This document shows, piece after piece, positions 35,477 to 43,367 of a stretch of DNA of 64,000 nt (within the stretch, counting starts at the first letter, position 1; each line of letters opens with the position of its first letter). The notes beneath the pieces are model-generated. The model ran no database searches. It was not told the DNA's origin and saw only the letters and a list, made by a program, of their open reading frames with translations. Made by a program: the position numbers and the translations under genes. The stretch spans positions 310,001 to 374,000 of the forward strand of contig JACOEL010000001.1 in assembly GCA_024998625.1 (NCBI GenBank), given 5' to 3'. Origin of the DNA: Nitrospira sp. (lineage in GTDB: Bacteria; Nitrospirota; Nitrospiria; Nitrospirales; Nitrospiraceae).

Positions 35477-37459
35477 TTAGGTCGCGATCTGGCCGGCCAT
35501 CTGCTGCAGCTTGATGATCACGAACTCCGCGGGCTTGAGCGGAGCAAACCCGACGACGATGTTGACGATGCCGAGGTTGATATCGTTTTGAGTCGTGGTT
35601 TCCTTGTCGCACTTCACGAAGTAGGCCTCCTTCGGGGTCGTGCCCTGAAAGGCCCCTTGGCGAAACAGGTTGTGCATGAAGGCGCCCAGGTTGAGCCTGA
35701 TCTGCGCCCAGAGCGGTTCGTCGTTCGGTTCGAACACGACCCACTGCGTACCGCGGTACAAGCTTTCTTCCAGAAACAGCGCCAGGCGTCGGACGGGTAC
35801 GTATTTCCATTCGCTCGCTTCCGCATCAGATCCTACGAGGGTACGCGCCCCCCAAGACACGGTCCCGTACACGGGAAAGGTGCGAAAGCAATTCAGCCCC
35901 AGCGGGTTCAGCACGCCGTTTTCTCCGTCGGTCAGGGTGTAGGCCAACCCTTGCACGCCACTGAGCTTGGCCTCCGTCCCTGCGGGCGCCTTCCACACCC
36001 CACGGGCCACGTCGGTGCGGGCGTACAGTCCCGCGACGACTCCGCAGGGAGCAAATTGCCGCAGCTGGTAATTGTTCAGGGGGTCGGCGAGTTTGAGGCG
36101 GGGAAAATAGGCCGCGCCGTTCAGGTCGTGCACGGTCAAACCCGAGGAGATCCAATCGACGCCGGAGGAGACGTCGGCGACGTTCGGCGGACTATCGACG
36201 AGGAGAAACGCCCGCTTTTGCTTACAGAACATCATGGCGGCACCGAAGATCGAATTTGGATCGACCGCGGAGTCGAGCGCATTTGGATTGCCCGGTGCGG
36301 ATCGCGTGGCATCGGGGATACAGAGAATGTTGAACAGGTCGACCTTGTCCAACGCGTAGATGCCCGTAAAGAGGCTGGGGCTCCCGATCAAATCGGCAGT
36401 CAAGGGCAGTTTCGTCCCGTCCAGGCCGAGCACCGCGCCGGTCTGCGCGAGCGCCGCTCGGCCCTGCCCCACCCAATAATGTGCCACATTGGCTGACTTC
36501 ACCCCCGCCGTGAGCTTGAGTGTCGCAGCGGCATCATCGGGGGCTCCCGCGCTGAACGTGATCTTCGCATCAAGCGCCCCGGAAACAAGCTCGGGCGGAA
36601 ACAGCGCGTTGATGCGCACGCCCTTTCCACTGGCACTCGGCACACATCGAATCGACGCTCCAGGCAGAGTGGCCTGCAGTTTCAAATTCACCTTGGTTTC
36701 AAGAAGTCGACAGACCCCCGCAATCGAGGACGGGATCGGCTCTCCTGGTGCGATGAAGGTGCAGTCCACATTATTGATGGCACCCGACGGCACATCGCTG
36801 CTGATTTTGAGCGTATAGGTCTTATCGTTCTTGATCTGAGAGAGGTCGATGTCCCCCCCTACCGTTCCGGTTTCCATCGGCCGTCCCGCGGTCGCGTCCG
36901 GCACGGCCACCGACACGAGTTGCGAGCCGTTGTCCGCGTGATTCACCACCGCCACGACATAGTTCGTCTTGGTACTATCCATCGTGACGTTGGAAAAGAC
37001 CTCCGTCGTGTTGGTGGATCGGTCCGTGATGGTCAGATTAAACGCCTTCGCATCCGAGCCCACGGCTCCATAGTCCACATCGACGATGACGTTGTTCGCC
37101 CAGGCTCCCTTGCTGAGGGCGGTCACGGTGAGGGCTTGTTTGCTGCCTCCTTGGTCACTGTCCTTCAATGTAATTTTTCCTGCCACCGCATCGTTCTTCG
37201 GCACCCGCACAACATAGGCTTGCGAGCCGCCGTTGGTGAAGAACTGCTGGACGGCGTAACTCACTTCACTGTCGGCGGCGAGCCCCCCGAACGCGCGCTC
37301 GAAATCGGCAAAGCTGAGAATGCGGCTCGCGCGATGATCGAGACCGCGTGCGGTGTAGCCTACGAACGCCGTGATCGACGTGGCGACTCCGGTGATCGTG
37401 CGCACCCCGCTCGGCAGCTCCTCGATGTACACACCCGGATAGGTTGGTTGCACTGGCAT
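35477..37459 (-). CDS. eCIS contractile sheath protein
   Basis: The 660-residue protein begins YPGVYIEELPSGVRTITGVATSITAFVG, the standard sheath N-terminus, and ends with the conserved C-terminal domain (YVPVRRLALFLEESLYRGTQW, FEPNDEPLWAQIR, FVKCDKETTTQNDI, FAPLKPAEFVIIKL). Middle residues 110-330 form a large beta-rich insertion with several Ser/Thr/Asp-rich repeats, probably facing outwards. GAGGAGG precedes the ATG. It is the first large gene of the operon, and a single sheath gene is present in place of the three (Afp2-4) of antifeeding prophage. Confidence 0.95.
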   Translation of the reverse strand: MPVQPTYPGVYIEELPSGVRTITGVATSITAFVGYTARGLDHRASRILSFADFERAFGGLAADSEVSYAVQQFFTNGGSQAYVVRVPKNDAVAGKITLKDSDQGGSKQALTVTALSKGAWANNVIVDVDYGAVGSDAKAFNLTITDRSTNTTEVFSNVTMDSTKTNYVVAVVNHADNGSQLVSVAVPDATAGRPMETGTVGGDIDLSQIKNDKTYTLKISSDVPSGAINNVDCTFIAPGEPIPSSIAGVCRLLETKVNLKLQATLPGASIRCVPSASGKGVRINALFPPELVSGALDAKITFSAGAPDDAAATLKLTAGVKSANVAHYWVGQGRAALAQTGAVLGLDGTKLPLTADLIGSPSLFTGIYALDKVDLFNILCIPDATRSAPGNPNALDSAVDPNSIFGAAMMFCKQKRAFLLVDSPPNVADVSSGVDWISSGLTVHDLNGAAYFPRLKLADPLNNYQLRQFAPCGVVAGLYARTDVARGVWKAPAGTEAKLSGVQGLAYTLTDGENGVLNPLGLNCFRTFPVYGTVSWGARTLVGSDAEASEWKYVPVRRLALFLEESLYRGTQWVVFEPNDEPLWAQIRLNLGAFMHNLFRQGAFQGTTPKEAYFVKCDKETTTQNDINLGIVNIVVGFAPLKPAEFVIIKLQQMAGQIAT

Positions 37460-37484
37460 GCTGATCCTCCTCGGCTTAGGACGT

Positions 37485-37763
37485 TCACGTCTCGTTTCCG
37501 TCCTGTGTCAGAAATGTTCGTATGTCCTCCAGATACGCATGATTCAGGCTATAGATCGGCTGATTCGACGTGTTGCGTTTCAGAACCCAGCCTTGCGCAA
37601 CCAGCTTCTCCAACGCCTCGATCGCGAGACGTTCGGCGCTTTCATCCAGGCACGGTGCAGCGATCCACCAATTCAGCACCCCTTCCTGGGTGTCCTTCGC
37701 GCCAGGATGGTGAACCAGGTAGTTTAGAATGCTGCGCCTGAACTCTGCATCGTGCTCTTCCAT
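37485..37763 (-). CDS. Small winged-helix-like protein, first gene of the eCIS operon
   Basis: From ATG 37763 the product has 92 residues: MEEHDAEFRRSILNYLVHHPG, then a helix (SAERLAIEALEKLVAQGWV), then two strands (VLKRNTSNQPIYSL). This helix-helix-strand-wing order resembles a small winged-helix DNA-binding domain. A GTG at 37787 in the same frame is an alternative start, but only 16 bases from the expected transcript start. It lies 40 bp downstream of that start, between the sigma-54 promoter and the sheath gene. It may be an operon autoregulator or a structural accessory protein such as those seen before sheath genes in other eCIS clusters. Confidence 0.6.
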   Translation of the reverse strand: MEEHDAEFRRSILNYLVHHPGAKDTQEGVLNWWIAAPCLDESAERLAIEALEKLVAQGWVLKRNTSNQPIYSLNHAYLEDIRTFLTQDGNET

Positions 37764-37814
37764 CCGGTCTGATCCCCGGAGCCCCACTCCATCACGGCAC
37801 TCCTGCGGGAATGA

Positions 37815-37829
37815 GCAAGAGCAATGCCA
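37815..37829 (-). promoter_or_regulatory. Sigma-54 (-24/-12) promoter of the eCIS operon
   Basis: On the minus strand TGGCAT-TGCTC-TTGC, followed by T, has the invariant GG and GC exactly ten bases apart and matches the TGGCAC-N5-TTGC consensus at all positions but one. Transcription would begin near 37803, 40 bases before the first ATG. The gene upstream encodes a sigma-54 activator, which strongly supports the assignment. Confidence 0.82.
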
Positions 37830-37889
37830 TTAGGGAGAATTCCGTTTCCTGTGATTTAACGGGATTCGCACAGATGCAATCGGAATGGC

Positions 37890-37905
37890 GCGGCAACGTT
37901 GCCGC
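37890..37905. promoter_or_regulatory. 16-bp palindrome, candidate enhancer (activator) site
   Basis: GCGGCAACGTTGCCGC is perfectly self-complementary and lies 61-76 bp upstream of the -24 element, within the 225-bp gap between the eCIS operon and the activator gene. Fis-type activators bind such dyads as upstream activating sequences. Because it also lies just beyond the end of the activator gene, it could alternatively act in that gene's mRNA. Confidence 0.6.
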
Positions 37906-37990
37906 AGCAGGGAGGCGATGCAAATTTTGAAATGGCCTTAAAAATCATGGCTATGACCGGTGCGGCAAAAACACCGCGTCGGTGAGGAAC

Positions 37991-39445
37991 TTAGGCGCAT
38001 CCGTCGAAGGGCGTCTGAAATGGCGGAGGACAATCGCGCGAAGGACCGGCCGCATCGTTCTGAAACGCTTCTCGATCGATCCCATGTTTTCGAAGGAGTC
38101 GTTGAAAACTGCGCCGTTCCTTGCCCGCCGCTTTGGCCGCATGCGTCACATTTCCCCGGAATGTCACCAGCGTTTTCACGAGATAAGCTCGTTCGACATC
38201 CATGGTCGCGGAGGTTTTGGCCGCACGAAGCGAGCCCTCCAGACGGGAAGTCCCTGGCGCCAGCCCCGCACATTCGATATCCTGCGGCTGAATCGTCGCG
38301 GACCCGCACATGACGACGGCCCGCTGGAGCGTACTCTCCAACTCCCGCACATTCCCCGGCCAGGCATAGGCGAGTAATTTCTGAATGGCGTCTCCGGACA
38401 ACCGTCGCGGGCCTTGTCCATCCGCACGCCGGAAACGTTGAAGAAACCGGGCGGCCAGCAACGGAATGTCTTCCACACGCTCCCGCAGAGGCGGCACCAC
38501 CATCGACAACACATTGAGCCGGTGAAAGAGATCCTCGCGAAACTGCCGCTCCGTCACAGCCTGCCGGAGATCATGATTGGATGCCGCGATGATCCGCACA
38601 TTCGCCAGCTTCGTGCGCGAACAGCCCAACGGCCGATATTCCCGGTATTGCACAAAGCGCAGCAGCTTCGCCTGAGCATATGGATTCAGCGCATCGACCT
38701 CGTCGAGGAAGAGCGTTCCTCCCTCGGCCTCGAGGACGAGCCCGCCCTGTTCGCTGGCTGCGCTCGTATAGGCTCCCTTCACATGCCCGAACAATTCATT
38801 TTCAAACAACTGATCGGGCAGTGCCGCACAATTGATTGGAATGAACGCATGGTCCTTCCTGGCGCTGGAATAGTGAATTGCGCGAGCAAACACTTCCTTC
38901 CCGGTCCCGGTTTCGCCCTGCAACAGTACCGTCGCATCCACATCGGCGAAGAGGGGAATCTTTTCAACCTGTGTCTGAAAGATAACGCTCTCCCCCACAA
39001 GCGAATCAATCCTCACGCGCTGGGGCCGACCGATACCATGCGGTGCTGAACTCCGCCCGGCTACGAAGACTCGCCCGATTCGCAGGGCCAATTCGTCTCC
39101 ATCGACCGGGCACAAGACAAAATCATGCAACTCTGCCGGAACTCCGTTCAGGAGCTGTGGCCGGCGGCCAGGCTCCGCAGCGAACAATCCTAGTATCGGC
39201 ACGTCCGGCCAACGACCGGCCACATCGGCAAGCCTCTCTGTCGATGAAGGCTCTGCAGACTGGTAGTGAAACAGCAGCACGTGCGGGTGGCGAGGAAACG
39301 TTACGGAAGGGTTCGATACCCGGTCGAACTGTATGTTCACTCCGGGCAGTAGACGTTGCAACACGTTTACAAGGTGAGGCTCATCGAACCAGACATGATA
39401 CTGATTGTCCGACGTGACCAAGAGGATTCTGATGAAGTCCTTCAT
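37991..39445 (-). CDS. Sigma-54 enhancer-binding activator with pseudo-receiver domain
   Basis: Residues 1-125 resemble a response-regulator receiver (IRILLVTSDNQYH), but the phosphoacceptor position (VLLFHYQ) and the conserved lysine (DFVLCPVDG) lack Asp and Lys. The AAA+ domain follows with Walker A GETGTGKE, Walker B GGTLFLDEVDAL, GEREL-type FRxDLFHRLNV and WPGNVREL. The sigma-54-contacting loop reads GAYTSA where the consensus is GAFTGA. A Fis-type helix-turn-helix ends the protein (NVTHAAKAAGKERRSFQRLLRKHGI). ATG at 39445 was chosen over 39466 because GGTGAG lies upstream. With no sensor kinase nearby, it likely drives the adjacent eCIS promoter without phosphorylation, perhaps controlled by a ligand or level. 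Confidence 0.88.
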   Translation of the reverse strand: MKDFIRILLVTSDNQYHVWFDEPHLVNVLQRLLPGVNIQFDRVSNPSVTFPRHPHVLLFHYQSAEPSSTERLADVAGRWPDVPILGLFAAEPGRRPQLLNGVPAELHDFVLCPVDGDELALRIGRVFVAGRSSAPHGIGRPQRVRIDSLVGESVIFQTQVEKIPLFADVDATVLLQGETGTGKEVFARAIHYSSARKDHAFIPINCAALPDQLFENELFGHVKGAYTSAASEQGGLVLEAEGGTLFLDEVDALNPYAQAKLLRFVQYREYRPLGCSRTKLANVRIIAASNHDLRQAVTERQFREDLFHRLNVLSMVVPPLRERVEDIPLLAARFLQRFRRADGQGPRRLSGDAIQKLLAYAWPGNVRELESTLQRAVVMCGSATIQPQDIECAGLAPGTSRLEGSLRAAKTSATMDVERAYLVKTLVTFRGNVTHAAKAAGKERRSFQRLLRKHGIDREAFQNDAAGPSRDCPPPFQTPFDGCA

Positions 39446-39466
39446 CCGACTCACCCTATGCTGCAC

Positions 39467-39924
39467 GTAGATTATCGACGTTCAGCCGGCGAACGACCGG
39501 CAGGAATAAACCGCCTTTCTACGTAAATGTGCACCATTCGTACCATCCGATGTTCGCCATGCTAACGCATGTGTCAGAACGAGACACCATCGACAAACTC
39601 CGCTCGATATACATATTCTGAATGCACCGGGTTACGATCACGAGTGGATTCAATCGCAAATGGCCAGCCTGCTGGCAGCTTCATGTATGTGATTCGATAC
39701 AGTCCCGGTGATTTGGATACAGTCCGCTACTCCGACCAGCATCGCGCGCTCTTATAGCACAGGACGCCGAACCTGGCCATGCACCAGCGGGATAGACCGC
39801 TCGATTCTCCACGCGTAGAATACACGCTCGCACGGACGATGAACCGTTCGACCCCATCTACGTATTCGCAAACGTCTCTATCACGACAGCGGAGAGCCGC
39901 ATGCTTATGACGGAGGATCCAGAG
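39467..39924. other. 458-bp intergenic region with several short repeats
   Basis: No gene is supportable here. It contains GTGTC-N7-GACAC (39571-39587), the near-palindrome GCCAGC-CT-GCTGGC (39663-39676) and a ten-base direct repeat (39696-39725, listed separately). It must hold the divergent promoters of the sigma-54 activator gene and the acid-phosphatase lipoprotein gene. GC content is lower than in the flanking genes. Confidence 0.5.
39696..39725. repeat. Direct repeat GATACAGTCC with 20-bp spacing
   Basis: GATACAGTCC occurs at 39696-39705 and again at 39716-39725. The 20-bp period places both copies on the same face of the helix, as in tandem binding sites for a regulator. They lie about 200 bp upstream of the phosphatase start. 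Confidence 0.45.
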
Positions 39925-40791
39925 ATGTCGCACATAGCACGGGGCGCTAGTGCAGGAGGAGCTTGCGGCCAGCGACGGTCCTGGTGCTTCCTTTTCGGGC
40001 TCCTCTTATTTTGTGGAGGCTGTTCGGAGGTCCGGGACAGTCATGAACTGCTGCACAGCCTGCTCTGGATGCGGACGTCTGCTGAATACCATGTCCTCAG
40101 TCTCATGACCTATCAACGAGCGGGGGAGGCGCTGGATCGGGCGTTGATAGACCGGCGCTCAACAGCCAGTATCGAACAGACCGGAGACTTTCAGCACCTG
40201 CCTCCCGCCGTGATCCTGGATCTCGACGAAACGGTGCTGGACAACAGCCCCTTCGAGGCGCGGTTGGTTGCACAGCGCACCACTTTCAATCAGCCGATGT
40301 GGGAACAATGGGTACAGGAAGCCTCTGCGCAAGCGGTGCCTGGAATCCTGGAATTTATCGCGGAGGCTCGCAAGAAGGGGATCGCCTTGTTCTTCGTCTC
40401 GAACCGCGGGGCTCACCAGGAATCCTCAACCAGGCGCAACCTCGAGAAACTCGGCATTCACCTCCCGACCGATCTCGATACGCTGCTGCTCGAAGGTGAA
40501 CCGCCGTTTCTGTGGCCGCCGAACAAATCGAGCCGGAGACAATACCTGGCCGAGCGGTACCGGATCCTGCTCCTCATCGGAGACGATCTGGGAGATTTTG
40601 TCGATGGGGCACGGGACAAGCCGGAGAATCGAATCGCACTGGCCAGGCAACACGACCATCGGTGGGGAAGGTCGTGGTTTCTCCTTCCCAATCCGATGTA
40701 CGGCACATGGGAAACATCGCTCACTCCACCGGGTCTCTCCGACACCGATCGGCTGTCGCTGAAACGTCAGCTGATACGCGACGTTCCTTAG
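39925..40791 (+). CDS. Lipoprotein acid phosphatase, HAD family class B / e(P4)-like
   Basis: ATG at 39925 follows GGAGG by eight bases (the frame opens at 39901). The 288-residue protein has a signal peptide ending in the lipobox LLLFCGGC, so it is an outer-membrane or periplasmic lipoprotein. The HAD catalytic motif is ILDLDETVLDN (near residue 95), followed by motif II FFVSNRGAHQ, and motif III/IV LLLIGDDLGDFVDGA. These match the e(P4) nucleotidase/phosphatase family, which dephosphorylates nucleotides for uptake. It is not part of the eCIS operon and has its own upstream region. Confidence 0.87.
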   Translation: MSHIARGASAGGACGQRRSWCFLFGLLLFCGGCSEVRDSHELLHSLLWMRTSAEYHVLSLMTYQRAGEALDRALIDRRSTASIEQTGDFQHLPPAVILDLDETVLDNSPFEARLVAQRTTFNQPMWEQWVQEASAQAVPGILEFIAEARKKGIALFFVSNRGAHQESSTRRNLEKLGIHLPTDLDTLLLEGEPPFLWPPNKSSRRQYLAERYRILLLIGDDLGDFVDGARDKPENRIALARQHDHRWGRSWFLLPNPMYGTWETSLTPPGLSDTDRLSLKRQLIRDVP

Positions 40792-41230
40792 GCACAGTCC
40801 TCTTTCCCGTTCATCGGTCGGCCTCTCACGCTGCTCGTCGCCGGCGGTATCCTCGCGTAGGGCAATCACGCCAACCATGAAGTTATCGCCCAATGGACCC
40901 TGTGCTTGCCCATCGGAGTGACCACTCCCTTCTTTGCCGAGCTCCAACTGCCGGCACTGACGATCACCTATGACCCGGCAGAGGATCGCCCTGACGGCGT
41001 CAAGACCGAGTGCGAGAAGCTCTTGGCCGTGACCGAATGTCGTGAGGCCGCGGGTGCAGACGAGATCGCCGCTGAGCACTATGCCACGAACCGGCGCCCT
41101 TACCTCGCCAAACGCCGCTCTTGCCTTCCTCCATCATCTCTCGGTTGGAAGGGCTTCTCTCGTGCCCTTTCCTTGACTGGTTCCGTACCGGCTCGTATGC
41201 TTTGCGTATCCGGTTCACTTACCTACGCCT
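40792..41230 (+). pseudogene. Possible remnant of a membrane-anchored protein
   Basis: No intact gene occupies this gap. Frame 1 shows a strand-like start, FIGRPLTLLVAGGILA, immediately stopped by TAG at 40858-40860, then continues open as GNHANHEVIAQW ... TPFFAELQLPALTITYDPAEDRPDG to about 41100. A single transmembrane helix followed by 'PxLxIxYDP' is a layout I associate with small anchored proteins, so this may be a decayed gene. Evidence is weak: it may equally be non-coding. Confidence 0.25.
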
Positions 41231-41248
41231 CCCTCTTAGAGGAGGGAC
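41231..41248 (+). promoter_or_regulatory. Hairpin covering the ribosome-binding site of the NfeD gene
   Basis: TCCCTC (41231-41236) pairs perfectly with GAGGGA (41243-41248), which is part of the AGGAGG ribosome-binding site of the ATG at 41255. The loop is six bases. Such a structure could reduce translation initiation until melted. Confidence 0.35.
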
Positions 41249-41254
41249 ACGAAC

Positions 41255-42586
41255 ATGGACGTGCTGAAACCGCACCCCCGACTGCCGTTCCCCGTTGCGA
41301 TCATCGCCACATGCGCACTTCTCATCGCACTCGTTGCAGCGCCCCTCGCCACCCAAGCCGAATCGTTTGTCGTGGTCTCCACCTATGACGGAATCATCAC
41401 ACCAGTTTCCGCCGAATACCTGCACGATGCACTCATGTCAGCGCAAGACACCGGAGCTCAAGCCCTGATCATCCGCCTCAATACACCAGGCGGCTTGGAC
41501 CCTTCGATGCGGCTCATCATCAAGGACATCACCGGCGCCACCATTCCCGTCATCGTCTACGTATCACCATCCAGCGGTCGTGCTGCCTCTGCCGGCGTGT
41601 TCATCACCATGGCTGCACATGTGGCGGCCATGGCGCCCGGCACGAACATCGGCGCGGCCCACCCTGTCGTCATCGGTGGCGGCGAGACGGATAAGACGAT
41701 GAAGGAAAAGGTCGAAAACGACTCTGTCGCCTACTTGAAATCGATCGCCTCGCAACGTGGCCGGAACGTCACCTGGGCGGAGGACGCCGTGCGTAAGAGT
41801 CTGTCTGTGACAGAACGGGAAGCCCTGAAACTGAAGATCATCGATCTGGTTGCCGAGGACCTGCCGACTTTGCTGAAGCAGCTGGACGGCCGCAGCATCT
41901 CGCTTCAGTCGGGCCCAAGGCGCTTGCATACAGCAGATGCGGCGGTGCGTGAATTCCCGATGGGGCTTCGTCTGGAATTCCTCAAAACGCTCAGCGATCC
42001 GAATATCGCCTATCTCCTTATGACGCTCGGCACCATCGGGCTCATCGCCGAGTTGTATAATCCCGGTGCAATTCTGCCTGGAGTCGTCGGAGCGATCAGC
42101 CTGGTCTTGGCCTTTTACTCCTTTCAGTCGCTGCCGGTGAATTACGCGGGCATCCTGCTCTTCCTATTGGGAATCATCTTCCTGATCCTCGAAGCCAGCG
42201 TCACGAGTTATGGTGTGCTGGCCGTCGGCGGCCTCATCTCGATGCTCCTCGGATCGGTAATGCTGATCAAGACCGAGGTGGAATTCCTGCAGATTTCCTG
42301 GGCGGTGATTCTCCCGGTTGTTGCGCTGGTCTCCGGTTTCACATTCTTTATGGTCGGGATGGGGATGAACGCGATGCGGCGCCGGCCGGTCACGGGACAG
42401 GAGGAAATGATCGGTCTGGTGGGAATCGTCAAGACGGCGCTCACCCCTCACGGACAACTGGCGATTCATGGCGAACTCTGGGAGGCCGTCAGCGAGCAGC
42501 CGCTTCAGCCCGGCGACAAAGCCGAAGTCACACGCCTGGACGGTTTACGTTTGCACGTAAAACCCGTGACGAAGAAAGGGGTCTGA
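41255..42586 (+). CDS. NfeD family long-form membrane serine protease (ClpP-class)
   Basis: The 443-residue protein has a signal peptide ([26 protein letters not shown]), a ClpP/SppA-like serine-protease domain ([19 protein letters not shown]; the serine in [11 protein letters not shown] and the lysine-bearing segment after [17 protein letters not shown]), four transmembrane helices (about 245-380) and a C-terminal NfeD OB-fold domain ([27 protein letters not shown]). Long NfeD proteases work with stomatin-like partners on membrane quality control. The slipin gene follows after one base, an arrangement typical of this pair. Confidence 0.92.
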   Translation: MDVLKPHPRLPFPVAIIATCALLIALVAAPLATQAESFVVVSTYDGIITPVSAEYLHDALMSAQDTGAQALIIRLNTPGGLDPSMRLIIKDITGATIPVIVYVSPSSGRAASAGVFITMAAHVAAMAPGTNIGAAHPVVIGGGETDKTMKEKVENDSVAYLKSIASQRGRNVTWAEDAVRKSLSVTEREALKLKIIDLVAEDLPTLLKQLDGRSISLQSGPRRLHTADAAVREFPMGLRLEFLKTLSDPNIAYLLMTLGTIGLIAELYNPGAILPGVVGAISLVLAFYSFQSLPVNYAGILLFLLGIIFLILEASVTSYGVLAVGGLISMLLGSVMLIKTEVEFLQISWAVILPVVALVSGFTFFMVGMGMNAMRRRPVTGQEEMIGLVGIVKTALTPHGQLAIHGELWEAVSEQPLQPGDKAEVTRLDGLRLHVKPVTKKGV

Positions 42587-42587
42587 T

Positions 42588-43367
42588 ATGGGGTCGCTCA
42601 CCAGTCCTCTTGCTCTGCTGTTTCTCACAGTTGTGCTGATCTTGATGGGATTCAATGTGCTCCGGGAATATGAACGTGGCGTGATCTTTCGCTGGGGCCG
42701 GCTCGCCAAGGGACTCATCGGGGGTAACGGCCCAGGTGTCGTCGTCATCATCCCGTTCATCGACAAGCTGGTGCGCGTCAGCTTGCGGACAGTGACGATG
42801 GATGTACCGCCGCAGGACGTCATCACCAAGGACAACGTCACCGTCAAGGTGAACGCGGTCATCTACTTTCGAGTCGTAGATCAGGAGCGGGCCATCATTC
42901 AAGTCGAAGATTACCTCTATGCCACCTCCATGATGTCTCAGACGACACTCCGCAGCGTGCTGGGGCAAAGTCAGCTCGACGACCTGCTCTCGAAACGAGA
43001 ACAGATCAACGCCGATCTCCAGCGGATCATCGATCAACAGACGGAGCCTTGGGGCATCAAGGTCACTGCCGTGGAAGTGAAGAACGTGGACCTGCCGCAG
43101 GAAATGCAGCGAGCCATTGCGCGTCAAGCCGAGGCGGAACGCGAACGTCGCGCCAAGATCATCCATGCGGAAGGTGAATTCGAAGCCTCGCGACGCCTGG
43201 CCGATGCGGCCGATGTGATCAGCCGAAACCCGGCGGCCCTGCAACTCCGCTACCTGCAGACCCTGGTGGAAATTGCCGCCGAGAAAAACTCGACCACCAT
43301 CTTCCCGATTCCTATCGACACAATCGCCCCATTCTTGAAAAGCTGGGGCAAGACAATTGAGCCATAG
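42588..43367 (+). CDS. Slipin (SPFH/band 7, stomatin-like)
   Basis: A 259-residue protein with one N-terminal transmembrane helix ([18 protein letters not shown]) and the SPFH domain: [51 protein letters not shown]. The helical C-terminal part ([26 protein letters not shown]) matches bacterial slipins and forms oligomers on the membrane. In studied pairs, the NfeD protease cleaves the C-terminal segment of the slipin. It begins one base after the NfeD stop, so it is in the same operon. Confidence 0.93.
   Translation: MGSLTSPLALLFLTVVLILMGFNVLREYERGVIFRWGRLAKGLIGGNGPGVVVIIPFIDKLVRVSLRTVTMDVPPQDVITKDNVTVKVNAVIYFRVVDQERAIIQVEDYLYATSMMSQTTLRSVLGQSQLDDLLSKREQINADLQRIIDQQTEPWGIKVTAVEVKNVDLPQEMQRAIARQAEAERERRAKIIHAEGEFEASRRLADAADVISRNPAALQLRYLQTLVEIAAEKNSTTIFPIPIDTIAPFLKSWGKTIEP

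Noticed and set aside
34658-36496. 612-codon plus-strand open frame
   Set aside because: Antisense to the sheath, tube and zinc baseplate genes, which are certain.
37458-37727. Plus-strand frame at the start of the eCIS operon
   Set aside because: Antisense to the winged-helix-like gene and the sigma-54 promoter region; no ribosome-binding site.
10035-37763. Reading the cluster as a prophage or a type VI secretion system
   Set aside because: No capsid, portal, terminase, integrase, lysis genes, TssJLM membrane complex or ClpV are present; the AAA+ ATPase, DUF4255 and DUF4157 genes mark an eCIS.
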